Positions 10,835 to 19,920 of a stretch of 64,000 nt of DNA are shown piece by piece. Numbering within the stretch: the stretch's first letter is position 1; each line of letters opens with the position of its first letter. Source of the stretch: Epithemia pelagica (Eukaryota; Bacillariophyta; Bacillariophyceae; Surirellales; Surirellaceae); NCBI GenBank assembly GCA_946965045.2, contig OX337228.1, forward strand, positions 3,162,001-3,226,000, read 5' to 3'. The notes under the pieces were generated by a model that saw only the letters and a program-made list of their open reading frames with translations, was not told the DNA's origin and did no database searches. A program made the position numbers and the translations under genes.

Positions 10835-13800
10835 ATGGATGACAATGACAACGATGTCTTATTTCTCGACAATTGGAACAACAGTCAGGGGGATGACAGT
10901 TTGCGTATGTTAATCTTCGGTGCAACCAGTGGTGCAACATCGGCTGATGCCGGTGCTATTTCGACGGCATCTGATTCTGCCACTGAGAATACGGACAGCC
11001 GCAATCACCCTGATTCCTCACAACACGAATCTGGGAGACAGGGGTCACGGTTGTCCGCGTCCGCTGCTAGTTCAAGATCTGTCCAACGGAAGGGGGCAGA
11101 ATCCACACCCGGTCAACTTGGACCATTTCCTGATGAATACGATCCAGACTCGGCCGAAAGAATTTCCTTCGCATCTTTGTACGGAAACTCGAGCGGCCTT
11201 CCTACTGATCGATCGTTAGTCCGATCGTCGGGGAACGTGGTCAGCCCTGGCGATTCCGATCATTCTCCATCCATGCAACGACAGCCACGACAGGATGCCG
11301 TCGTTCCGGACAACTCCTCTCAGGAACAAACTTTGAATCGAAAGCGGAAAGCGACACAACCACGTCCAGAACTAGAAGCGCACCAGAAACGACGCCAGCA
11401 AATAGTGACGAGATGGAAACGACGCAGGTTCGACCTCCGACAGGAAACCGATTGGTGTGGAGCCATCCGAAACACTGTTCAGCGTTTTGCCATGCATCGA
11501 ATCCAACCACCGACAGAAAACAGAAACAGCCGCACGAGAGGGCAGAGAAGAGACACAATAGACGACAACGGAAATTTTCCAGAGGAATCGATGGCTCAAG
11601 ACGACGACGACAAAGAAGAAACCGATGATGACGCTGGCGATTCAAATGATACCTCCGACGACGATGACCAAGCAGCCATTATGAATCGTCTTTTGTTGAA
11701 CTCTCAAGAAGCCCAAACATCAGATCCCTTGAATCAGAACGATCCCAGCTCGGCTCGGGTCGAAAATGAGTTTTGGGAACAAGGATTGACCATTCCACCA
11801 AAGATGAAGTATCTACTGGATAAATACAATGACCATGTGTTTCAAAGTCTGGAACAGCCCTTACCACTACAACCATCGGCCGTTCCAAGCGCTACGACGT
11901 CCTCTGATCAAATGGAACTGGTGGAAGAGGTGGATGGGACCTTAACGTTCGTTGCACCTCCCAAACCTGATGACAAAACTCGTGGTCTGGTTAGTTTACA
12001 GGAAGTTCCACCTTACCATGAAGCTAATATAGCTGAGGTCAGTGAATTCTTTCCTTCCTCGCATCTTTTTTCTCCTCACACTGTTAAAGATGACCGCGTG
12101 CACCAACGTCAACTGTTGCGCTTGGCGGCACGCCATGTCATGACCTCCTGCTCGGTCGAAGGGTCAACGCAATGGAATCGCAATGACCAACTGATTGGTC
12201 TATTATGGACAAGCGATCTGTTGTCAGCGTATTGGAAAGCTATAGTCTTGTATCAAGCCCGTTTGAATTGTCGACGATTCAATCGATTTGCCACATTGGC
12301 CTCTAAACAACAACAGGTACCACAGAACGAACTTGCGGACTTTCTGGGTGTATCATGTACTCGACAAGCCTATGGCCCCATTCACCAGATTGGAAACTCT
12401 TTGATCGTCGCCGAACCTACGACTATTCGCACACCGAAGGGTCTTGAGCCAGACAAGAACGTACATTTTGCGGCGGTACCGGGCACCGTTCCGCCAACAC
12501 CAAGCTTTCCATTGAATGCAACGGGATGGATATGGGGACCTGTCGATCGCAATGCGTACATGGACCATGCATCACCAATTGATGAACCAACTCATTTGTT
12601 GACACTTTCGTTACTGCTGGGACGAAGGCAATTCGAGTTTAATGCCGGTATGCATACGTCTCGTGACGAGACGATTCGTTCCTTTGTCACCCAAGCAGTC
12701 GAACTAGCTTCGAAAAAAATTCACAATATTCCCCGAAAATCATTACCCAGGTCGGTAAAGTTCGACCGCTCGCCGTTGGTTGCCTTGAATGAGGCACTTC
12801 TCCTTTTTGCAAGTGTGCATGCCAATCTCGGTACTCACCAAAGCCGAAGCAGTGACGAGGATGAGGAAAATCACAGAGACAATGACGAGGAGGACAATGA
12901 TGCCCTTTCTTCTTCTACTAAAGCCGTGGCGAAATTGATTCATCAAACTCTCGAAACCAACTTTGATCGCAGTAGTCTATTCCCCTTTGCTCGGTTGAAA
13001 ATTTTGTTTGGCTTGAGTCAGATATCCAATGCGGTACCCGACAGCGGGGCTGCATTCTTGAGCCGGTCCTTTGACGACATTTCATTGCGAACTCCATTCG
13101 ATCACATCAAGGCGCTCCTTGTCCATTTGGAGAACAATAGATACATAGATGGCTACGACCACGACAACGATGTGTCGCTGTCCGTTCCAGTATTGGAATT
13201 TGCCTTTTTCCAGGCTGCTTCCTCCTTTCATTCCGCAGTTGAAATCAACCCAACCGACCCTTTTTATCATTCCTGGCATATAGCGGCCCTTGCTGCCTGT
13301 CTTCTGCTTTGTTCGGGAAATCGAATTGACAATGTGGCACGAGCCTTTCCTTCTCGTCGACAAGAGTATCATTTTGAAGAGGCCGCAGCAGCTTTTGGCG
13401 ACAATGTGGACCTTCTTCCTTATGAAGTTCGTATCAAGTTGAGCAAATTTGAGGATCTCCGAACAAAGATTGCAGCTGCAATAGACCTTCTTTTAGACCT
13501 GGCCAGGCACCAGAAAAGTTGCCGTGCCTCGCTCGCCATCGTCTCCTTGCTTGAATGGAGACAAGTTATGGCTCTGGTGCTGCAAGACTTGGGCACGGAA
13601 ACTTGTGCCACAGTTCGAACTCTTCATTCTTCTTACGCAATACAATGGGCAAGCCTGGACCAATCCAACATTGCTAAGGAGTACTTGAGTCGCATAGAAC
13701 TTTCCCAGAGTGATCTGAAGGTGTTTCTTTCTGAATCCTTGGAAAACAACCCCGAAAACATCAGAAAATGGAGAGCCCTGGTAGAACATCTTGGCCCACT

Positions 13801-14824
13801 GCCGCAAAGGGAAGAACAACAGCAAGTTGGCTCCGAACCCCACGCCGTTGCATCGGATTGTTTATCGAAAAGTATGGATTCAGAAGCAAAGTGGATGAAA
13901 GGGCGATTTGCGCATTGGGAAACAGACATCTTGGCCAGTGGTATACCCGAAGGTCTGAGTTTGGACGGCAAGGACAAACACCTGCTACGACAGGAGATGG
14001 AGAATCTTTTGAAAGAGTGCCAACGTGAAGAACGGCCCATTGACTTATCTGACAGTGTTTCTCGATCGTTGGCGAAGAATCATAAGAATACACCCGTCGG
14101 GTGGTTCAAATGGGTTGCAGACAACAACACAGAGGGCCAACCATCCATGTCTGACCGAGAAAAAACGTACGACAATGACCTTCCTCGTGAGTTCACCACC
14201 ATTTTAGATGCCGAACCAGTGGGAACAACAGGTTCACTCTTTACGGGTACCCTCTTAGAGGCTGATGACGTTGGTGAAGATTTGGAAGTGTTATGCTACA
14301 AATCTCTGATTATTGGGCACCTGTTGGGACAAGAAAAGAGCATCATACATCCCATAAATGAGAGGATTTGTACATATCTGGCCACACGATGTTGGGATAA
14401 GGAAAGCCAGTCAATTCAGGAGGACAGTCTGGAATGGAGGTGTCTTGTTTGGCTGCAGGTCAAGGGAGTGGACGTCGTAGGAACATCAAAGATATCAGCC
14501 AACCTGCGGTCGACACACCACGCAGAACCACCTCCACCTCCCTCAATGGACAAAGCAGAACCAAAACGCCCACGTAGTCGACGAGGAACCTTGGGACTCT
14601 ATCCAAAAGAAATGCAAGATGCTGTTGTTGCTGGGATGGAACGTTACGGCTTCATGAAATGGTCATTGATTCAGAAGAACAATCCCGATATTTTTCAAGG
14701 TTATAGAACAGGAAAGGCCAAAAGCTGTTATCGGCGAATGGTTCGAGTCGGGGCCATCCCGCCACATCCCGAAGATGTTGACGCAAGCTACAAGCGACGC
14801 CATCTATTACGGAGAGTCGATTAG
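10835..14824 (+). CDS. Large acidic, nuclear-type protein with C-terminal SANT/Myb-like segment
   Basis: About 1329 residues from the ATG at 10835, which has a good ACCATGG context; an in-frame ATG at 10781 would add 18 residues. The N-terminal ~300 residues are disordered, rich in Ser/Asp/Gln, with a basic stretch (RRQQIVTRWKRRR) and an Asp/Glu tract. The middle is a long mostly helical region with no recognised domain. It contains short motifs such as LTIPPKMKYLLDKYNDHVF and LIGLLWTSDLLSAYWKAIV. The last ~80 residues (LGLYPKEMQDAVVAGMERYG ... KWSLIQ ... YRTGKAKSCYRRM) resemble a single SANT/Myb-type helical motif. A nuclear, perhaps transcription or chromatin role is inferred from basic patches, acidic tracts and the SANT-like end. 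No family is recognised. It is intronless and convergent with the following gene. Confidence 0.8.
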   Translation: MDDNDNDVLFLDNWNNSQGDDSLRMLIFGATSGATSADAGAISTASDSATENTDSRNHPDSSQHESGRQGSRLSASAASSRSVQRKGAESTPGQLGPFPDEYDPDSAERISFASLYGNSSGLPTDRSLVRSSGNVVSPGDSDHSPSMQRQPRQDAVVPDNSSQEQTLNRKRKATQPRPELEAHQKRRQQIVTRWKRRRFDLRQETDWCGAIRNTVQRFAMHRIQPPTENRNSRTRGQRRDTIDDNGNFPEESMAQDDDDKEETDDDAGDSNDTSDDDDQAAIMNRLLLNSQEAQTSDPLNQNDPSSARVENEFWEQGLTIPPKMKYLLDKYNDHVFQSLEQPLPLQPSAVPSATTSSDQMELVEEVDGTLTFVAPPKPDDKTRGLVSLQEVPPYHEANIAEVSEFFPSSHLFSPHTVKDDRVHQRQLLRLAARHVMTSCSVEGSTQWNRNDQLIGLLWTSDLLSAYWKAIVLYQARLNCRRFNRFATLASKQQQVPQNELADFLGVSCTRQAYGPIHQIGNSLIVAEPTTIRTPKGLEPDKNVHFAAVPGTVPPTPSFPLNATGWIWGPVDRNAYMDHASPIDEPTHLLTLSLLLGRRQFEFNAGMHTSRDETIRSFVTQAVELASKKIHNIPRKSLPRSVKFDRSPLVALNEALLLFASVHANLGTHQSRSSDEDEENHRDNDEEDNDALSSSTKAVAKLIHQTLETNFDRSSLFPFARLKILFGLSQISNAVPDSGAAFLSRSFDDISLRTPFDHIKALLVHLENNRYIDGYDHDNDVSLSVPVLEFAFFQAASSFHSAVEINPTDPFYHSWHIAALAACLLLCSGNRIDNVARAFPSRRQEYHFEEAAAAFGDNVDLLPYEVRIKLSKFEDLRTKIAAAIDLLLDLARHQKSCRASLAIVSLLEWRQVMALVLQDLGTETCATVRTLHSSYAIQWASLDQSNIAKEYLSRIELSQSDLKVFLSESLENNPENIRKWRALVEHLGPLPQREEQQQVGSEPHAVASDCLSKSMDSEAKWMKGRFAHWETDILASGIPEGLSLDGKDKHLLRQEMENLLKECQREERPIDLSDSVSRSLAKNHKNTPVGWFKWVADNNTEGQPSMSDREKTYDNDLPREFTTILDAEPVGTTGSLFTGTLLEADDVGEDLEVLCYKSLIIGHLLGQEKSIIHPINERICTYLATRCWDKESQSIQEDSLEWRCLVWLQVKGVDVVGTSKISANLRSTHHAEPPPPPSMDKAEPKRPRSRRGTLGLYPKEMQDAVVAGMERYGFMKWSLIQKNNPDIFQGYRTGKAKSCYRRMVRVGAIPPHPEDVDASYKRRHLLRRVD

Positions 14825-15233
14825 TTCCTGCTTTGGTAATGGAAGAATCTCTCGGACGAACAAGTGCCCATCTTCTTCATCTTCTTTCTCAATGGCCGAT
14901 CGCTCTTATCTGTTTGATTGGTTAAGTATATATTGCCCTTTTCTCCAGTGAAAGTTCTTCGTGAACACTAAAGACTAGACTCTAGCCTGTCGAAGACTTT
15001 TCAAGTAGTTCTGTTTTGGCTCTTGAGTTATGACAAAGACCGAAGGTTCAGAACGAATAAGCAACAAGAACCCAACTACGAGGAATGAAACATTCAAGTG
15101 AATTTGCTGAATAATGCCATATTATGCTACTCTTTATCGCTCCTTCTAAAACCGCCAAGTTATCATCCTCATGCTAAAGATTCAAACCGAAGTCAGGAAC
15201 CGGAGAACGCATGCTCGACTCATTCACTGAATC
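14825..15233. other. Intergenic region between convergent genes
   Basis: Holds the 3' ends of two convergent genes. Nothing else is recognised on either strand. Confidence 0.5.
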
Positions 15234-16193
15234 CTACCGATCTTTGTAGTGCCGTTCGGTGTTGGCAGTGTAGTAGCCAAAAGCTTTACTCGGGCCATTA
15301 CTTCCGCTTTTCTCCTGTTGTTGTTTCCGTTGCTTGCTCCGCATGGCTTTGTCCACCTCATGAGTTCGAATGACAAACAAGATCATTTCAATAAAAAGCA
15401 TAATAACACCTGATAAGACACTAACAATGACACGTCGAATGTCCACAGTTGCTTTCGCCGTAGCATCCATGGGGTCGTCAATTTTAGGGAAAATCCACCC
15501 CAACAAGTTCCCTGAAAAGTAATACATGAAACATCCAAAACTCAGGGGTGCCACAATCATGTTGAGACCGATTGAGGCGGCATATGTCATTGACTTCGTA
15601 TTTATTTCATCTTGTTGTTGATGGAGTTTGGGATCGAGGACGTTGTGAGTCAACTTGGTATATTTGAACTCCTCTTGCTTCAGACGTAACCGTTTCAAGC
15701 GCTCTTGAAATTTTTGTCGTTCTTGCTTGCTTTTGTCATCATCGAATGCACTACCGGTGACATACACCAAGGATGTGTTCCCTCGAATAGCTCTGTCCAA
15801 TGTCGAAGCTCTGTCGTTAGTTGGCGATTGATCTTGTTGAAAGATAATGGCGACGGCGCACAGAACGGGAATTGGAACGAAATGAGGTGACTGATCGACT
15901 GATCCTTGAGTGTCATTCTTCGAAACGAGTTGTTCCTTCCCATTTTGGTTCTGTTGCCACTTTTTATAGTCCATTAAAAGAGTAACAGCTTCGGAAGTCG
16001 TCCTGGGCGTCTTCATTGCTGCAAAGGGCTGAGATTGCCCTACCTCACTGTTGTCATTGTTGTTCTCGGTTCTGCTCGGGTCGTCGAGTTTGATTCTGGA
16101 AGCCAATGCGATCGCTTCCCCCAGCAAAGATTCGATTTCGTTCGTTGCATTAATACCAGCCAGTTGTTTGGTGTTGAGCGATGAAGCATTCAT
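15234..16193 (-). CDS. Vma12/TMEM199-like ER factor for V-ATPase assembly
   Basis: 319 residues from the ATG at 16193. The open frame continues upstream, but the added sequence looks non-coding. The C-terminal half matches the Vma12/TMEM199 architecture known to act in the ER in assembly of the V-ATPase Vo sector. A charged helix (ERLKRLRLKQEEFKYTKLTHNV) is followed by two transmembrane segments, about IGLNMIVAPLSFGCFMYYF and VIVSVLSGVIMLFIEMILFV, and a short basic cytosolic tail. The N-terminal half is Gln/Asn/Ser-rich and divergent. The protein is longer than human TMEM199 (208 residues). The assignment rests on the helix plus the TM pair and the spaced E-x-x-L-F-V at the end of TM2. Another small ER protein with two TM segments is the main alternative. 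Confidence 0.7.
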   Translation of the reverse strand: MNASSLNTKQLAGINATNEIESLLGEAIALASRIKLDDPSRTENNNDNSEVGQSQPFAAMKTPRTTSEAVTLLMDYKKWQQNQNGKEQLVSKNDTQGSVDQSPHFVPIPVLCAVAIIFQQDQSPTNDRASTLDRAIRGNTSLVYVTGSAFDDDKSKQERQKFQERLKRLRLKQEEFKYTKLTHNVLDPKLHQQQDEINTKSMTYAASIGLNMIVAPLSFGCFMYYFSGNLLGWIFPKIDDPMDATAKATVDIRRVIVSVLSGVIMLFIEMILFVIRTHEVDKAMRSKQRKQQQEKSGSNGPSKAFGYYTANTERHYKDR

Positions 16194-16374
16194 AGTATCA
16201 CAGCAAGGCCAGAGCTCAGAGGGGTGACAATGATGAGGGATTTTGCAATAGACAGTTGGAATGGGAATCGAGAATGATGCACTCCGTCCGGCACGCATTT
16301 TTTCCGCGGTGGATCTTGTTTTGAGAGAACAGTCGCACAAAATCTGCGTCTGCCTTTTTCGCCAGACCTTCTGA

Positions 16375-16572
16375 AAGGAAAGGGCAAAATACACCGAGAC
16401 TGAACCCCCGACGAACGGAAAGGGCAAGGGATACGAACCACCTGCCAAGGGTAAGGGATACGATTCTGACAAGAGCGATACGAGTGGAATGAAGGAAAAG
16501 AGCGACAAGAGTGAGAAAAGCGACAAAAGCTACAAGAGTGGAAAGAAAGACAAGAGTGATCGATTGCGCTAA
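16375..16572 (+). pseudogene. Lys/Gly/Ser-rich coding relic (3' fragment)
   Basis: A plus-strand frame opens after a stop at 16372-16374 and ends at TAA 16570-16572, with no ATG at its start. It encodes repeats such as GKGKGYEPPAKGKGY and then an Asp-Lys-Ser array (DKSDKSEKSDKSYKSGKKDK). The bias is clearly protein-level. It resembles the low-complexity tails of many diatom secreted or cell-wall-type proteins, which is a general impression and not a search result. I see no upstream domain or splice-joined exon, so a truncated gene fragment is the best reading. An exon of a gene with distant exons is the alternative. Confidence 0.4.
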
Positions 16573-16973
16573 AAACTCATGATGGTGAGGGTGTGAACGA
16601 AAACATAGCGATCAAGCTCAACAACATTTCGTTTGGTCGTTCGGCTACAAGCTACCTACCTCGAGACGCTCATTGTGGCATTGGTTGTACTATCGGGTGT
16701 TGGGATATTGGCCCTTATAAATCAATGGGGACTGCTCTGTGATCCCATTTACCAATGCTTAGATCCATCCGCTCTCCTCCAATAGGAGTAATTTAGAACA
16801 GCTTGTATTGTTTTTGTATTCTCTGGCGACAACTACCATATTTCTCGTAGACTCGTATTGTTAGCGATTTTGCTCATGGTTATGAACTCGGAAGCAGATC
16901 CTCCGTGCCACGGCCAGGCGATGGACTCTCAACCACTGAAAAGAAATATGATCACATTTTTTTGTTTTCCCTA

Positions 16974-19244
16974 ATGGAGTCAGTCACAAGAAGCCGGCAA
17001 GGAGCTGAATTCGCTCGTCCAAGACGTCCGAACCTTGATACTATCGCTTATCTGAAGTCCCTTCCGTTGGTCGACGATGTGGCTCGTAACGAAATTGCCG
17101 CGTTTTGCGATCGCCAGCAATGGAACGCAGACGGCTCACAAAGCCAGACAAGTCAGGGGTCGACCGAGTTTCCTGCTTCGCTAGCTGCTGCCTTGACCGC
17201 CTTGGAAGAGATCGGGCAAGAAGTTGCATCACTTGCAGGCGATGAGCGAGGTGCAGAAATGCTGGAAGTGTTGGTGAAGATCACTGCTCCATGTTCGATG
17301 ACTGCAGCCTACAAATGGTTGAGTGCATGCCGTGGCTACGCTCACCATCTTGCCCTTCACCGATATGGATCACATGTACTGCAAACTATTTTGGAGCAGT
17401 GCTTTCTCTCTTCGAATCCCACTTCACATAAATCTGATGGAATGGAACTTGACTTGGCGTTGCACTCCGAATCTCCTGTTTCACAGAGCGATCCGTCAGA
17501 CAATGATAACGAAAGGCGGGTCACCAAGGACGATCTGTGGGAAATTCTACAGGATTTGCAAGAAGAATTACTGCCAGCAGTTGGTCAATTGAATACCCAT
17601 ATGTGTGCCACACATGTCTTGCGAACACTCTTTTTCATTTTGGCGGGTATTGAATGTCATAGTCTCCAAGCTCCAAAGCCTCGACGAGGAAAACCAAAAT
17701 CTAAAAAGCATGGGAAGTTCTCTGCTCTAGGTAATGAGTCTGGATCAAGTGCAATAGGAAGCACAATACAGTATTTGAATCCAATGCATCGCCGACCGTC
17801 CAACAATGAAAAAGCAATCAAGTCCCTGGATAACTGGGCAGATACCTTTGCACCGAGCACAAATGGTGGGCGACCTGGTGAATTGCAGGAGCTCGCCTGC
17901 GACCCTTCAGGAGGGCCCCTTCTCATGGCATTGCTAAAGTCACTAACATACCGAGACAAAAGAAATACAGTCATCCTGCCCTCGGCAAAAGAAATCGATT
18001 CGTCTTTTCGGAGCTTGGGCAAATTACCAGATGAACCAAAATTTGAAAAGAATTCAAAAGCCTGTATGCTTACCACACGCATTCTTTGTTTGCAAGACGA
18101 GGAGGAGCAACATGCCAATACACAAGCAGAGAACGCTGTGTATGGATTGGCAGGGGACCCCCGAGGTTCTCATGTTTTGGATACGATTTTCCGCCTGTGC
18201 CACGATGAGATGCATACAGATATAGTTGACCTCGGAAAGTTTGTTTGCTCCATACAGGAGTACGTGGAGCATGATGTCAGCAACTTTGTAGTGCAAACCA
18301 TTTTAGCGACTGTACGCAGTCCAGATGTTGCTCAACGCTTCATCGACGCATGTGTGCCATTGATCGAATCTGGCTTGATTGTGGACGCTGCCAATCGACG
18401 ACGTGGTATTTTATGGAGGTTGTCTGAAATGGCAGTCAAACTAAATGTGGGACAAGCCGTGATACTTCAAAGTCTCCACCTGCAGTTTCATCGAAAGAAA
18501 TTAGCAGGACTGCTTTTAGATCCAAAGCGCAACTCGGAGAACGACAATCGTCTCTTATTGAATGTTGAAGGTTCAAGATCTCTCATGTATTTGCTGCAGT
18601 TTGATTGTCCCGGAGCCGACGAGGTAATCCACGGCGTTGTGGACATGTCTGTGGACGATCTCATGTCACTGGCTCGTGATGGATTGGGAAGTCGTTGTGT
18701 ATGGGACGCTTTGTTGAAGGGAGACCACGATGGGAACGACAAGGATGCGAACAAAACGGCGCCTTTGAAGAAGGTAAGAAATAAACTATTGACAAAACTC
18801 AAAGGTCGATGGACATCCCTGGCGATTGATCGGGTTGGGCATCATGTAGTCCGAAAACTTTTCCTTGCTCTTCCGACTATGAAAGCCCGAGAAGATCTGG
18901 TGAGAGAACTGGCTCAAGGGCGCGATCGCTTGCGTGGGAACGCAATGGGACGATGCGTTCAAAGCGAATGTGAGGTTGATCTATACTGGAACCAAGGTGT
19001 GGACGAATGGAAAGCAAAGATACAAAGGAAACTAGAGCAAAAGGAATGGCTGATGGAGCTTTCCTCCTCTGCTATCCATCCACAGAATGCATATCCCAAT
19101 GCAATGCAAGAGGGAGCAAAAACGTCATGCAAGAACGCAAAGTCTGCGACGAAGCGACCAACGGCTACTCTGACTGTTGATTATATTTTTGATGCTTTTA
19201 CACTTCCCAAGAAAGAGAGGAAAAAGCGGAGAAAGTCTGGCTAG
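16974..19244 (+). CDS. NOP9: NOP9-like pumilio-repeat nucleolar RNA-binding protein
   Basis: 756 residues from the ATG at 16974; the frame extends upstream only via a GTG at 16905. Puf-type helical repeats are spread over the length: LALHRYGSHVLQTILEQC near the N-terminus, LAGDPRGSHVLDTIFRLC and VEHDVSNFVVQTIL in the middle, and GLGSRCVWDALL then LAIDRVGHHVVRKLFLALP towards the end. This is the layout of NOP9, which binds pre-18S rRNA in the nucleolus during small-subunit processing. The C-terminus ends in a Lys/Arg-rich nuclear or nucleolar-type tail (KKERKKRRK). Other Puf-A/PUM6 proteins are an alternative; the long inserts and the WMEL-like end region favour NOP9. No intron is evident. Confidence 0.8.
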   Translation: MESVTRSRQGAEFARPRRPNLDTIAYLKSLPLVDDVARNEIAAFCDRQQWNADGSQSQTSQGSTEFPASLAAALTALEEIGQEVASLAGDERGAEMLEVLVKITAPCSMTAAYKWLSACRGYAHHLALHRYGSHVLQTILEQCFLSSNPTSHKSDGMELDLALHSESPVSQSDPSDNDNERRVTKDDLWEILQDLQEELLPAVGQLNTHMCATHVLRTLFFILAGIECHSLQAPKPRRGKPKSKKHGKFSALGNESGSSAIGSTIQYLNPMHRRPSNNEKAIKSLDNWADTFAPSTNGGRPGELQELACDPSGGPLLMALLKSLTYRDKRNTVILPSAKEIDSSFRSLGKLPDEPKFEKNSKACMLTTRILCLQDEEEQHANTQAENAVYGLAGDPRGSHVLDTIFRLCHDEMHTDIVDLGKFVCSIQEYVEHDVSNFVVQTILATVRSPDVAQRFIDACVPLIESGLIVDAANRRRGILWRLSEMAVKLNVGQAVILQSLHLQFHRKKLAGLLLDPKRNSENDNRLLLNVEGSRSLMYLLQFDCPGADEVIHGVVDMSVDDLMSLARDGLGSRCVWDALLKGDHDGNDKDANKTAPLKKVRNKLLTKLKGRWTSLAIDRVGHHVVRKLFLALPTMKAREDLVRELAQGRDRLRGNAMGRCVQSECEVDLYWNQGVDEWKAKIQRKLEQKEWLMELSSSAIHPQNAYPNAMQEGAKTSCKNAKSATKRPTATLTVDYIFDAFTLPKKERKKRRKSG

Positions 19245-19920
19245 AGTTACAACTAAAGCGCAAAAGTAACTAAATTTTGTTGTTTTTTATCGCGCCGTAA
19301 CGAAAATGGCATTGGCATAGGAGGGTATCCCGTGCTATTGCTCATAAGCTACTCCTATTCGACTAGGAGTATTCGACAGTTGAGACTTCAGACAATAGGG
19401 AGTAGGAGTAACCTTGTATGAGTAGATTTTCGCTATGTGGATACAGAGGGGATACGGGATACGGGACCCCGTTCACAGGAAGATTCATCCGCGACCTTTG
19501 GTGTCCGATGTCCGATGAGACGAGTTGATCGTTGTCCGACAGTCACCAGACATGGTCCAGAACCCTGGAAGGTTGATTTCCAGCGCTACATGCCTTTGAT
19601 TATTGAAAGAACTTATCACAAGAGCTTTCGTAAACGATGGAAATTGGGCATAAGCGTCTTGAGACATTGACCAGAACTCCCCTGCCATGTTCAATACTCT
19701 ACAGCGAGAAGACGATTTCTCTCTATATCTCAGTAGAACGATAAAACAACTGGGAAGGCTGAAGTGTTTTATGCGGAGAACGTCCCCCAAGCCCCACTCG
19801 CGCTGGCCAGTCCAAACTCGTAGAACAGCATCAAAAAGGACACACGGCGCACTACTTTAGATTTGGGGTCTCTCAAGTTTTGTGAGAGAAGCTAGCTTCT
19901 TTACGATCGTTAACAAGACC
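19245..19920. other. Intergenic region with paired TAGGAGTA motifs
   Basis: No gene is supported. It contains TACTCCTA at 19350-19357 and TAGGAGTA at 19364-19371, forming an inverted pair with a 6-base spacer. A third copy is at 19403-19410. It must hold the promoter of the following zinc-finger gene. Confidence 0.5.
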
